Assembly (NCBI GenBank): GCA_003254925.1
Contig: QANZ01014428.1
Coordinates: forward strand, 3,587-67,586
Reading direction: 5' to 3'
DNA: 64,000 nucleotides
From: Chamaecrista fasciculata
Taxonomy: Eukaryota; Streptophyta; Magnoliopsida; Fabales; Fabaceae
Shown here: positions 34,963 to 45,700 of the stretch, one piece after another
Numbering within the stretch: position 1 is the first letter of the stretch
Layout: each line of letters starts with the position of its first letter
Program-made: the position numbers and the translations under genes
Notes under the pieces: model-generated
Seen by the model: the letters and a program-made list of their open reading frames with translations, nothing else
Database searches by the model: none
Told to the model about the DNA's origin: nothing

Positions 34963-35354
34963 CTGGTTCTCTTATTTTTTCTTTTCTTTTTCTCCTTGAA
35001 TTTGAAAGAAAATAGGTGGGGGCTATTTTGGAATTTCAGCAAATTTCAAAGGAGGACCTTCCTGCAATTTGGGCCAAATTACAAAAGGGGCTTAAAGTTT
35101 AATCAGTCACGCTACTGCACACGCACGAACTCGACGAAGGAGACGAAGTTGCTTGGTTCGTGAACGGAGATCGTTTTTTGCTGCAGGTTCGTGACCGTCG
35201 CCGGCGTTCATCAACGGAGGGCGGTGGTTCACGGCGGAAATCTGGGTTCGCGAGCAACTCGACGTTTGCTGTGTTCGTGAAATCGGAAGAGGACATCGAC
35301 GCGTTTTTTTTTTCAGAAAAAGCTCGTTGCCGGCGTTGATCAAGAGTCGACGGN

Positions 35355-35404
<50 letters not shown>
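35355..35404. repeat. 50-base poly-G run next to an N
   Basis: A homopolymer of about 50 G follows a single N at 35354. Such a run is unlikely to be genuine and looks like a sequencing or gap-filling artefact in the Copia leader. Confidence 0.85.
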
Positions 35405-35405
<1 letters not shown>

Positions 35406-35907
35406 GGCAGTTTTCTGGGCAGATCTGGGTTGTTTTGCAAGGAGTACGTTTGTGTTTCGCAAGCAGTGACGAGGCGCATTTTTTATGACGGAGGAGCTTC
35501 ACATCTGACGGTGATTCGCGGCGGGACTTGACAGAACTGATCGGCGGTGGTAGGCGGCGGTTTCTGGGCAGGTTTTCCGACGGAGCAAGGACGGAGGCGA
35601 GCTGGGTCATGATTTGTGATTGACACACCGCGAGGAGCATTCTTTTCAGCGTACGGACAGCGGAGATTGACGGAGGATCATCATTGCTGGGTTCGTGTTC
35701 GGTGGACGTTGAATACGCTCAATGGTGGTTCTTGTGACTCAGTTGTTTGAGCTGCTGTTTCCGGCATTCTTGAGCAAGTTCGGCGTTGTTTGGTGTGTTC
35801 GTTTGTGTCGTTTCTTGTGTAAAGAGGTGGTGTTTCACCGAGCAGATTCGACGGTCAACAACGGTAGTTTGCGTGGAGTTCTTTGATTGTTCATAAATCG
35901 GGTTCGA

Positions 35908-36618
35908 TGGGTTCGACGACAAAGTATGAGGTTGAGAAGTTGGATGGAGGAAACTTTAGTCTTTGGAAGATAAGAATGCAATCAGCATTGGTTCTTCAAT
36001 ATTTATGGCAGGCAATAGAAGAAAAATTTGCCGATGACGGAAGAACAGAGAAAGGCACAAAGGCAGAAGGCGTTGAGTGCGTTACTCATGAGTGTTACAG
36101 ACAGCATTCTACGAGAGATTGCCAACGAGGAAACGACGACAAAGATGTGGGCTGGAGGAACTGTACTCGGCAAAATCGCTGACCAACCGCCTATATCTGA
36201 AGAAGAGGCTTTATAATTTGAGGATGAATGAGGGTACGCCAATCAAGTCTCACCTAGACGAGTTCAATTCGATAATTATAGATCTGAAGAATGTAGAGGT
36301 GAAGATTGACGACAAGGATCAGACTCTTATTGTGTTATGTTCACTACCGCCATCCTATTAGACATTTGTGGATTCGATGTTGTATGGGAGGGATAAAATT
36401 TCACTAGATGACGTTCGCGGTGCGTTAAAGTCAAAGGAGTTGAAGAGGAATCTTCCATGTGACCAAACAGAGGGAGAGGGATTGGTGTCGAGGGGAAGAG
36501 TGTAGGGGAAGGACTCACGTAAGTCCAATGAGCGATCGAGGTCGAAATCAAGGGCGAAGAAAGCGAGTTGTTTCAAGTGTGGCGAGCGAGGTCACTTTAA
36601 GAAGTAGAAGTGTTCATT
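35908..36618 (+). pseudogene. Copia gag polyprotein (UBN2 type, CCHC zinc knuckle), broken
   Basis: Starts MGSTTKYEVEKLDGGNFSLW, typical of Ty1/Copia gag, followed in shifting frames by RMQSALVLQYLWQAIEEK, MTEEQRKAQRQKALSALLMS, NLRMNEGTPIKSHLDEFNSI and DDKDQTLIVLCSLPPSY. A basic segment leads to the zinc knuckle CFKCGERGHFKK*KC (~36570-36613) with an in-frame TAG. At least two frameshifts and three stops are present, so no capsid protein can be made. Confidence 0.85.
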
Positions 36619-37155
36619 GGGTTGGGCCAACCCGCGAACCCACTAGTTTGGGTTGGTTTGGGTTGTGCTGGTGGGTTGGTTTGGGTTCAAAAAGTTGAGC
36701 TCGCTGTGGTTTGGGTTGGGCTGTGTGTTTCAAGATTTTGAGCCTGCTCAACCCAACCCAACCCGCCGGCCTGCAAAAATATTAAATAAAAAATAAAATT
36801 AATTTTTTATTTAGTTAAAATTATATTTTAATATCACAAGTAATATTACTTTTACAATTTGGTCAATTAATAAATTTTCATTCTCAATTTAGTTCATAAA
36901 AAACAAATTGTGAAGGACCAAATTAAAGAAAAAAAATTTAAGAGGAACCAAATTTTTTATAAAATAAATATATAAAAATTAAAAAAATTAGAATGGGCCA
37001 ACCCGCCAACCCAACCCAAACCAACCCGCTACTGTGTGGTTTGGGTTGACTCAATTATTTTCTTTAGCCCAACCCAGCCCAATCCGCCAAATAAATTAGT
37101 GAGCCCGAACCAACCCACCCTAAACCCAACCCAACCCAGCCCGTGAACACCCCTA
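36608..37155. mobile_element. Foldback element with GGGTTGGG-rich ends
   Basis: The left end GTGTTCATTGGGTTGGGCC and the complement of the right end CCCAGCCCGTGAACACCCC form inverted arms rich in AACCCAACC/GGGTTGG of ~100-130 bp around an AT-rich core. It sits exactly at the end of the gag zinc knuckle. No clean 8-bp duplication was found, so superfamily (probably hAT) is a guess. Confidence 0.6.
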
Positions 37156-37628
37156 GTTAATATGGAGATTTTTTTTCCTTCTGATAATCTTTTTTCTTCT
37201 TTTTGTAATAGATGATGTAGAGAGATTTTTGAGGAATATATCACATACTTTAAGAGAAGGAACGCAAGCGTGAAGAGGAAAAGGTATAAATTGAGGGCCA
37301 GTTTGGGAGCCCTATGATCCCAATCTCATCTCATTCAAACATTATCTTATCTTAGAATTAAATGAACAGTAATAGTTAGGTGTTTTTTTGGAACCTCCAT
37401 CTCATCTTATCTCATCCACATCATCATCTCATTCACAACATCATTTCATTTTCTCTTACAATTACTAATTTATCCCTACTTATACACCTATAATTACCTA
37501 TACTTTAATACAAATATAAAATAAATAGACAAAATAGTAATTTTACATATCCTAATTTATTACACTTATAATTTTCTCTGTCTATCTATCATTTCTCATA
37601 TTTTTTTTTCTCTTTTCCACTCACACAC

Positions 37629-37658
37629 TTTTTCTCTTTCTCTCTCACACACACACAC

Positions 37659-37693
<35 letters not shown>
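37629..37693. repeat. (TC)n/(CA)n microsatellite
   Basis: TCTCTCTC and CACACACA runs, the main one at ~37662-37693. Confidence 0.9.
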
Positions 37694-37697
<4 letters not shown>

Positions 37698-37726
37698 TAT
37701 CTCTTATGTATATTATATAATTACAA

Positions 37727-38143
37727 AAAAGGGTTCTGTGGTTTGGCCCTGTTTCAGATAGGGTACATGTGGTTTGAAAAGTTTCAAATTAGGGCCTGAG
37801 GTTAACTCCGTTTGCAAAATGGGGTCTAGGTGGTTTTGGCCGTCAAAATTGACGGTGCACGCGATTATCACGTGCACCCAAACCCTAATTTGCCTTCGTT
37901 TTTGGATTAATTGACTTTTTTTGGATACTAAGAAGTTTCTGGATGTCAATGAATGTTGTAGTATTGATACAATTCGAAATCTGGGGTTAATTTGTCCAAT
38001 TTGAAGAAAATTTCAAAAACCGCCGTTTTCATGTTCATGCGAAATTTGATGTTTTAAGCCAACGATTCAACAAACCGATTTCACAGACTTGTTAGTCGGT
38101 TGATTCCGGTCATTTTCCGTGAAGTAATCGTTGCCTGGAACTG
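37727..38143 (+). mobile_element. One end of a Mutator-like element, other end missing
   Basis: Begins AAGGGTTCTGTGGTTTGGCC and continues through GGGTACATGTGGTTTGAAAA, CACGTGCACCCAAACCCTAA. This matches the TIR of the 28662 element in layout and in many blocks. It stops at the N at 38144, where Copia protease begins, so the second TIR is lost or collapsed at the join. Confidence 0.6.
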
Positions 38144-38146
38144 NAT

Positions 38147-38413
38147 AACCATATGAGTGGAACGGTCTATCTTGGAAACGATATTCCATTGGCGATAGAG
38201 GGGATCGGTCACATCAAAATCAGGATGTTCGACGGGGTTGTGAGAAGTATTGAGTGTTGGCATGTTCCTCAAATGAGAAGTAATCTTATTTCGTTGTCAA
38301 CATTGGATGATCAGGGGTACAAGTTCCACGCCGAAGGTGGAACTCTTAAAGTTGGAAAGCACTCGATGACACTGATGAAGGGGAAGCTAAGCGTCAGGCT
38401 ATATTATCTTTAG
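38147..38413 (+). pseudogene. Copia protease and gag-pre-integrase start
   Basis: Encodes NHMSGTVYLGNDIPLAIEGI, then GHIKIRMFDGVVRSIECWHV, PQMRSNLISLSTLDDQGYKF and a stop after SVRLYYL. This is the segment after the protease active site of Copia polyproteins (G.G....L.DV.HVP.LR.NLISL..L...G). The Asp-Ser/Thr-Gly active site is not present, as it would be left of the N. Confidence 0.8.
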
Positions 38414-38688
38414 GGGACCGTAATTGAGGGTGAGACAGCGATTGCCTCAAAGAATAGTAAGACAGGTAATGATGATTCTGGAGCAAGTGAGGTGAGCACC
38501 TCAGACAGTGGCGAGGTGAGTATCTCAAGGCAAGATCACAAAGAAAGTCAGTTATGGCATTTTGATGTGCGACCCAATTTTTGGTTAAAATGCAACTAAT
38601 TTTAATTATTGTACATTAAATTTTAGAATTTTAAAAAGTAATAAACTTTTAATTTTATGTATAATTTTGTTAATTTGTTATTAAACAG

Positions 38689-39024
38689 TTATGAAGTATA
38701 AACACTTCATTTTTAGGACGTGTCATTGTATCAGACATGTGTCTGTGTCCGACACTCGTACGACACCCATACGGCACATATTCATAAATTTCAAAATATA
38801 AAATTAATTTTTTTTTTACTTTAACATGTCAAACAATAAAATATAATGACATATATGCCATATATTATGAATAAATATTATAATTTTAAACTTTCATCAA
38901 AATTTATAGATTTTTAATTATTTATATATATTTAAATATATATTGTGTCGTGTCATGTAAATTTAACAATTTGACGTGTCGGCGTGTCTTTGTCCGTGTC
39001 CATGTCAGTATTCATGTTTCATAG
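38689..39024. mobile_element. hAT-type MITE with perfect 8-bp TSD
   Basis: The element runs from TTATGAAGTATAAACAC to TTCATGTTTCATAG and is flanked by the identical TTAAACAG at 38681-38688 and 39025-39032. Subterminal GTGTCGG/CCGACAC blocks form imperfect inverted arms around an AT-rich core. Confidence 0.75.
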
Positions 39025-40451
39025 TTAAACAGTCAAGTTTATAATTAGTTATTGTTTAATTTTATCTCCAATCTTTTTTTGCAATCAATTTAGTCTTTAA
39101 TGTTTTACATTTTGATCAATTTTATCCAATGTTCTTACTTTAGCTAAATATTAACGACCAAATTCACGTAACATGTAATATAAAATTAATAAAAAACGAA
39201 ACTCAAGTCCTAACTCAAATTGAAAAATAAGATAAAGTCTCTTGTTAATTTATTGAAAGAAGTTAGTCAAATTAAAAAATTGATCAAAATGTGAATCTGA
39301 TCCCAAAAAAAATAATAGGGACTAAATTGACAATTAGTGTAAAATTTAAGACCAAAAGAGTACTTTTGGCTTGTTTATCGGAGCCCTCATTTCATCATAT
39401 TCATTCATCTCAAGACTCAAAGTTGCCCTACCGTTGCTTGCCGCTGCCACTATTCGCCGCGCCGTCGACGTTTTTCTGCTGAAGTTGAAGACTCGAAGTT
39501 CTGCTAGTATTCGCCATTCGGTTAGTATTCTTTCCATTCTGCATTTTTTGAGTTGAAAATTTTTGGCATTTGCTAAGCTCTGTTTTGATTCAGAGGGGAG
39601 GGATTTGTTTCAGAATAGGCTTGTTGATATATTTGTTTTATACTGAAAGCGTCTGATTTCTGATTTTCTTTGGAAGTTTGAACTTTAAAATTACGTGTGT
39701 TGCATTTGAAACTTGAGAGTTGAAATGTTGAATTTAATTATTATGAGATCTTGTTTAAGATGCATGTAGTCCTTGAGCTGTAGGCAATATTAACTTTCAC
39801 TTCTCATTTTAGAGAATTTTTGGTTGCCAAACCTTTACAATCGTGATCCAAGGCACCATCCACCGTGCATCTTATATGGGTACGAGCACCTCTATGTCTT
39901 TACCAGCACTATTATATTTAGCATCAGTTATTTGGATTTAAGATTGTCTGGTGGTTACCACAGGACAGTGGCTATTGTGCTTCTCGTTCAGTGCTACAAA
40001 AATCAATCGTTTGCTTAACATTTTGTTTCATAACAAAAATGTCACTTTTGTTAAATTCAACTGCTTTTATTCTTCCCTTACCACACTTAGAGAAGTGAAT
40101 GGTTTTATAGGTGTTTCCTTAGTTTAAACATAATGCATGTCTAAATAACTTATATTTTATTTTCTTTGCAGAATATTAGTGGGCAGAAAGCAGGTCAGAC
40201 TGGTCAGTCAGAATCGAGCAGTAAGTCAGATGTCTCTCCCTACCTCAATATTTCTTACCTATATCAAACCACGTTTGGTTGAATCATCTGCTAGTGGAAC
40301 TAAGAAATCATTGAGAGCACCAAAAGCAGTGTCAGTCCCCAGCTATCATGTGGAAATCAAACAAAATGCAGTTGCCAACAGTCATGAAAATCAGATCCCA
40401 GCTGTAGGAAGTGATTCCACCTGTATCTCGTTGTGAATATGTGATCTCCTC
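39025..40451 (+). other. PPR gene upstream region with probable 5' leader exons
   Basis: 39370-39520 looks like a transcribed leader (pyrimidine-rich, then GGTTAGTATTC donor-like). 40172-40437 after an acceptor TTTGCAG has moderately protein-like sequence (SGTKKSLRAPKAVSVPSYHV in one frame) but stops just before the PPR ATG. I see no known domain. The region may be a spliced 5' UTR of the PPR gene or the remains of another gene. Confidence 0.35.
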
Positions 40452-43124
40452 ATGAGTTCTCTTATCAATCAATGCTTACAAACTAAAATTCTTGCCCGCA
40501 GATTTGCATCCTCGCTCGCATTGGTTGAAAACCCTATCACTACTTCTTCCGAATATGAAGAAAACTGCGCTCCTTTCGACCCATTCAAGCTCTTCCATGA
40601 TTACCAAACATCAAGACTGCCCACCATTAGAAACACAAAAATCTTTCACGCCCATTTGCTTAGAACTGATGTATTGCATTCCAATATCTTTATCGCCAAC
40701 TCATTGCTTGGCTGCTACTTTAAATCTTCTGCCTTGGTTGATGCCCGCAAGCTGTTCGATAAATTTCCTCTTCCAAATGTTGTTTCTTGGAACACCATGA
40801 TATCTGGTTATAATAATAATTCAATGTTTGGGAAATCATGGGAAGTATTTTGTAGGATGCATTTATTTGGTGAGGAGCCCAATGAGTTCACTTACGGGAG
40901 TGTTCTTTCGGCATGTACCACCTTGCAAGCTCCGATATTCGGTGAGCAAGTTTATTCACTTGCAATGAAAAAGGGTTTCATTTCTAATGGTTATGTTAGG
41001 ACGGGAATGATATATATGTTTTCCAAAAATTCCAGCTTTGAGGAGGCTCAAAGGGTCTTCTTTGATGTCTCATGTGAAAATGTGGTATGCTGGAATGCTA
41101 TTATTTCTGGGGCTGTTAGAAATGGAGAGAACTGGACCGCTCTGAGTCTTTTTTGTCAGATGCATCATGGATCGCTAAAGCTGAATAATTATACGGTTCC
41201 AAGCATTTTAACTGCATGTAGTGCGCTTAAAGAATTGCATATTGGAGAAGCAATTCATGGGCTGGTGATCAAATCTTTTGCAACAGATGTCTTTGTTGAG
41301 ACTGCTATTGTTGATTTATATGCCAAATGTGCACGTATGAATGAAGCTGTAAGGAAATTCTTGCAGATGCCAAACCATAATGTGGTATCCTGGACTGCTA
41401 TTATTTCTGGGTTCGTGCAAGAGAACGATTCTGTTTCTGCACTAAAGTTTTTCAAAGATATGAGAGAAACAGGAAACGAGATAAATGTCTATACTGTTAC
41501 TAGTGTACTTTCTGCATGTGCCAAGCTGGAGATGATTGAAGGGGCGGGCCAAATTCATTCCCTGCTGTTGAAACTACCTCTAAGTTTGGATGCAAGTGTC
41601 CAGGCTGCTTTAATTGACATGTATTCAAAATTAGGAGAAGTTGGACTATCTGGATTAGTCTTTGGCGAGGTGGAAAATATGAAGGACTCGCGCATATGGA
41701 CAGCAATGGTGTCTTCTTTTGCCCACAGTCAAAATTTTGCTAAGGCAGTTGAGTTATTTCAGATTATGCTACGACAAGGTGTGAGACCCGATGTGTATTT
41801 TACTTCTAGAGTGTTAAGTATTATTAGCTGCTTAAATATGGCGAGGCAGATGCATAGTTATACTCTAAAGTCCGGACTAGTCACTGGTGTTGCTGTAGGC
41901 AGTTCGCTTTTCACAATTTACTCAAAATGTGGGTGTTTAGAAGAATCTTATAAAGCTTTTGAGGAAGTTCCTAACAAAGACAATGTCTCCTGGGGCTCAA
42001 TGATTGCTGGTTTTGTAGAACATGGCTATGCAGACCAGGCTTTTTGGCTGTTTAAAGAAATGCTATCTCAAGAGACTGTACCCGATCACTTGACCTTGAC
42101 TGCAACTCTAACTGCATGCTCTGCTCTTAGATTTCTACAAATAGGTAAAGAGATTCATGGTTATGCTTTTCGTTTAGGGATAGGAACAAATGTAGTTGTT
42201 GGTGGGGCACTCCTCTCCATGTACTCAAAGTGTGGAAGATTGGAGTTGTCGAGGAGGGTGTTTGATATGCTGCCCCAAAAGGATAGCATTGCTTATTCTT
42301 CCTTAATCTCAGGATATGCCCAAAATGGCTTAGTTGAAGAGGCGCTTTTATTATTCCGTGAAATGATCATGACTGATCTAGCAGTCGAAACTTTCACTAT
42401 CATGTCTGTTCTCAGGGCCATTGCACTCTTAAATAGATCATCAATTGGGACTCAACTGCATGCCTACATTGAAAAATTGGGCTTACAATCAGATGTATTT
42501 GTTGGTAGTTCACTAGTGATAATGTACTCAAAATGTGGAAGCTTAGAGGACTGCTGTAAAGCATTTGACCATATTGAGAAGCCTGATTTGATAGGGTGGA
42601 CAGCTATCATAGTAAGCTATGCTGAACATGGTAAAGGCTTAGAAGCCTTAGCTGCTTATGAACGTATGAGAAGAGATGGCATTCAACCTGATGCAGTAAC
42701 TTTTGTTGGTGTGCTATTGGCTTGTAGTCACAGTGGGTTAGTTGAAGAAGCCTTCTTCTATCTTAATTCAATGGTCAAAGACTACAACATTAAGCCTAAT
42801 CATCGTCACTATGCTTGTATCGTTGATCTTCTTGGTCGATCCGGTAGACTAAAAGAGGCTGAAAGTTTCATCAACAGTATGCCAGTTGAGCCTGATGCTA
42901 TAATATGGGGAACACTGCTTGCTGCTTGCAAGGTCCATGGCGATTTTGAGCTAGGGAAGTTGGCGGCCAAAAAGGTAATGGAATTGGGGCCATGTGATGC
43001 TGGTACTTATGTGTCCTTGTCAAACATCTGTGCAGATGTTGGACAGTGGGAAGAAGTCCTGAAGACTCGAAGCCTGATGGAAGGATATGGAGCAAATAAA
43101 GAACCTGGTTGGAGTTTTGTATGA
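40452..43124 (+). CDS. OTP87: PLS-class, E-type pentatricopeptide repeat protein (OTP87/At1g74600-like)
   Basis: Intronless, 890 codons, from ATG at 40452 to a stop after KEPGWSFV. The N-terminus (MSSLINQCLQTKILARRFAS) is Arg/Ser-rich without acids, suiting mitochondrial or plastid import. About 22 P, L and S repeats follow (for example PNVVSWNTMISGYNNN, KDNVSWGSMIAGFVEHGYAD, KDSIAYSSLISGYAQNGLVE). After the last repeats come the E motifs (PDAIIWGTLLAACKVHGDFE, LGKLAAKKVMELGP, TYVSLSNICADVGQWEEVLK). There is no DYW deaminase domain. PLS-E proteins bind single sites in organelle transcripts and direct C-to-U editing with a deaminase partner. The C-terminal text resembles what I recall of Arabidopsis At1g74600/OTP87 (mitochondrial nad7 and atp1 editing); the exact orthology is unproven here. 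No breaks seen. Confidence 0.9.
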   Translation: MSSLINQCLQTKILARRFASSLALVENPITTSSEYEENCAPFDPFKLFHDYQTSRLPTIRNTKIFHAHLLRTDVLHSNIFIANSLLGCYFKSSALVDARKLFDKFPLPNVVSWNTMISGYNNNSMFGKSWEVFCRMHLFGEEPNEFTYGSVLSACTTLQAPIFGEQVYSLAMKKGFISNGYVRTGMIYMFSKNSSFEEAQRVFFDVSCENVVCWNAIISGAVRNGENWTALSLFCQMHHGSLKLNNYTVPSILTACSALKELHIGEAIHGLVIKSFATDVFVETAIVDLYAKCARMNEAVRKFLQMPNHNVVSWTAIISGFVQENDSVSALKFFKDMRETGNEINVYTVTSVLSACAKLEMIEGAGQIHSLLLKLPLSLDASVQAALIDMYSKLGEVGLSGLVFGEVENMKDSRIWTAMVSSFAHSQNFAKAVELFQIMLRQGVRPDVYFTSRVLSIISCLNMARQMHSYTLKSGLVTGVAVGSSLFTIYSKCGCLEESYKAFEEVPNKDNVSWGSMIAGFVEHGYADQAFWLFKEMLSQETVPDHLTLTATLTACSALRFLQIGKEIHGYAFRLGIGTNVVVGGALLSMYSKCGRLELSRRVFDMLPQKDSIAYSSLISGYAQNGLVEEALLLFREMIMTDLAVETFTIMSVLRAIALLNRSSIGTQLHAYIEKLGLQSDVFVGSSLVIMYSKCGSLEDCCKAFDHIEKPDLIGWTAIIVSYAEHGKGLEALAAYERMRRDGIQPDAVTFVGVLLACSHSGLVEEAFFYLNSMVKDYNIKPNHRHYACIVDLLGRSGRLKEAESFINSMPVEPDAIIWGTLLAACKVHGDFELGKLAAKKVMELGPCDAGTYVSLSNICADVGQWEEVLKTRSLMEGYGANKEPGWSFV

Positions 43125-43584
43125 GAAGCAGTTATGCCGTGAATGATGAATCTTAACAGCGGCTATTTTATCTCTTGGAGTCCTTGCATGAGGTTAGAGT
43201 TAACGAGTAAATGAATTGTGATGTCATTATCCATTCTTATTAGTGAAAGAGCATTCTTCTATCTTCCTGTTCTGCATGCCTTGCATACTCCATATTCTCA
43301 TTGTGAATGTTAGACATGTATAAAGGAAAATGTGTGAGGACAAAATGTCTATAATCTTCCAATTCTGTTAGTTTAGGTTGTGGTGTGACTTCACTAGGTT
43401 GGAGCAACTCTGCCTTGTTCTTTGCATCAACAGCCAATCTCTTGATTTGTAGCCAAAATAGTTTGTCTTCTATGAGCTGTTTAACATATACATCTTTATG
43501 CTGTTTCTTGTGGGTAAGCGTCTTTTAAGTTTTATCAATTAGGTTTCATCACTCTCATTACAAAATTAATGTGTATTTGTAGAC
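43125..43584 (+). other. PPR 3' flank
   Basis: Probable 3' UTR and spacer before the LRR relic. A 65-codon minus-strand frame here is unsupported. Confidence 0.4.
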
Positions 43585-45093
43585 GGGATTTCCAAATTTG
43601 GAGACTCTTAAGTTGAGCTCGATCAGTTGGAACAAATTTGGGGAGGATGATTATTCTTCTGCCTCTTCTGTTTCCATGCACAATTTGGCTAACTTGATAG
43701 TGGAGGATTGTGGTAACCTAAAGTATTTATTCTCATCCCTTATGGTTGTTATGAGTCTATGAAACCTCAAGCGCTTGAAATTAGCGAGTGCGGTATGGTG
43801 GAGTGGATAATAAATACAACAGGAGGGAGAGACAATGTTTAGCTTCAATAGAATTGGAAGGTTTCAAATTTTCCTGGTTTTTCCATTTGCTCAATTATAT
43901 CATAGTACAAAGCATTTATGATTTTATTTTCAACAGGTGCAGGTTATTTTCCCAAAGTTAGAAACAATAATAATAAGTAACATGCAAGACTTGAAGACAA
44001 TTTGGGACACTTCACTGAGTTCAAACTTCCTTGGCAGACTGAAGATGTTGGAAATCACAGAGTGTGATAAACTTGAAAACATATATCCATCTTACATACA
44101 GAGATCAATTGGAAGTCTGGACACATTGATTGTTAACAATTGTGAATCAGTAGAGGAGATATTCCAAATCGAAGTCAATGAAAATCACATTGTTGAAGGC
44201 AACAACAATGCAGTGCAACACAGAAGACTAACTCTACTTAGGTTGCCAAAGCTGAAACAAATTTGGAGTGAAGATCCACTACGGACTATTCTCTTTCATA
44301 ATCTACAAGATGTTTGTGTTGAAAACTGCGAAAACATGGGATTCTCTTCCCCAGTCTCCATTGCCATGAAGCTTGTTCAACTTGAAAAACTTGCAGTCAA
44401 ATCATGTGGGATGAAAGAAATCGATGCCTAGAAAGAAGGACAGGAAGATAGAATTGCCATATTTCCCTTCCATAGACTTAGCTTTGGAACTTGCATAAAC
44501 TGTAAAGGCTCTATGCTGGAAATCATGCTATAGCATGTCCTTCATTGAAAAAATTGTCTGTATTAAATTGCCAGAAATTGAATTTATGCAAGAAGCTTGT
44601 TCAAGTTGAAAAACTTGCAGTCAAATCATGTTTGTATTAAATCATGATGACAGCAAGCGGTTATTCTTTTCATAGTTGATATGGTTTGATCCTCAAAACT
44701 TTTATTAGTATGTGTAATAGTTATTGAATATTGAATATATCATTATATTTACTATTAAAAATGTCTCGCTTTGCCATAATCTGCATATTTTGTCCTCTCT
44801 TTTGTGTTCTGTAAATTATTCTTTGAAAAATAATGCTAAAGAAAGAGCTATATTTTTTTATTTTGAGTTATTCCATACTTAGAAGAATTAAAAATAAACT
44901 AAAGCTCTTCAATAAATTAAAGCTTATTCGATTGAACAGTTTTAAGAAAAAAGATGCTACTTTTGTGGATCGGCTTCTCCCAAATGTACCCAGACTAAAA
45001 TGGCTAATTGTTCAAGGCAGCCTCTCCAAGCAAATATTTCAAGACGAAATTGTTGCATGCAAGGGGAGACTTGAAATTGGTCTAACAGGATAA
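43585..45093 (+). pseudogene. NBS-LRR LRR modules, plus strand, broken
   Basis: Three modules in the same family as 32519-34557. Exon 43585-43842 reads TGFPNLETLKLSSISWNKFG, then NLANLIVEDCGNLKYLFSSL with an in-frame TGA at SL*NLKR and a one-base frameshift before LEISECGMVEWIINTTGG. Exon 43937-44431 starts VQVIFPKLETIIISNMQDLK and ends CGMKEIDA-stop. A third block at ~44900-45090 reads LLPNVPRLKWLIVQGSLSKQ then IFQDEIVACKGRL. No NB-ARC exon is near. It is a 3' relic. Confidence 0.8.
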
Positions 45094-45309
45094 CTTGGCA
45101 CTACACTTACTCATTGAAGAATTACACAAATAGTCCAGATTAAGGGAATTACAAGAAAAATTTTAGGAAGGAAATTATAGGTATCCCTTTTAGGAACTCC
45201 ACCTCATTTGTATGTTCGGCCACAGCCCACTGTTGCTTTTTATAAAAAATTACAAATTGACAAAAAAAAAAAATTCTTCTATTTGTAAGTTTTTCTTTTT
45301 TGGCAAACA

Positions 45310-45700
45310 CAATTTTATATTTTAAGGCCATAGTCTTAATTTGGTTTTATATTTTTTTGTCGCACTTTTAGTCTCATATTTTTGGGTCATGTATTAATAT
45401 GGTTCTTTTTTTGGTTAAAGATTTGGTCTCATATCTTTAGGTCAATTACAGAATTGGTCTTATATTTTTGGGCGGGACGCAGAAGTAGTCCCATATTTAT
45501 GTAAAATGATTAACCAAGGGTTGATCATTTTGTAAAAATATGGACCAATTTTACAATCTGACCAAAAGATACAAGGCCATAAATGATATAGGACCAAATT
45601 AGGACTTTTTGCAAAGACATTGGACTAAAAGTGCAACAAAAAAAAAATACAGAATCAAATTGGAAACTGAGCAAAAAAATAAGGGATCAAATTTATACTT
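45310..45700. repeat. Inverted-repeat element with 'GGTCTTATAT' modules
   Basis: Left modules (TTTAGTCTCATATTTTTGGG, AATTGGTCTTATATTTTTGG) are mirrored on the right (TATGGACCAATTTTACAATC, GGACCAAATTAGGACTTTTT, GACTAAAAGTGC). A foldback MITE of the same general type as 49750-50280. Ends and duplication are not clear. Confidence 0.5.

Larger units (their letters stand above)
34576..38569 (+). mobile_element. Degraded, truncated Ty1/Copia retrotransposon with nested insertions
   Basis: Order is 5' LTR (34576-34948), primer-binding site (34951-34962), untranslated leader, gag with zinc knuckle (35908-36618), a foldback insertion (~36608-37155), a solo MULE TIR (~37727-38143), then a protease frame (38147-38413) and the start of the pre-integrase region (SQLWHFDVRP, ~38550-38579). 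Integrase, reverse transcriptase and a 3' LTR are missing. The element cuts the LRR pseudogene on its left. Joins at N35354 and N38144 may be assembly artefacts. Confidence 0.8.

Noticed and set aside
35099..35640. Two long minus-strand frames with poly-proline
   Set aside because: The proline run is only the complement of the suspicious G homopolymer next to an N; no conserved domain.
40179..40436. 85-codon frame before the PPR gene as a separate gene
   Set aside because: Begins from a non-ATG codon after a splice acceptor and has no known domain; kept only as probable leader sequence.
43240..43437. 65-codon minus-strand frame downstream of the PPR gene
   Set aside because: Looks somewhat protein-like but has no recognised domain, promoter or splice support and overlaps the probable PPR 3' UTR.
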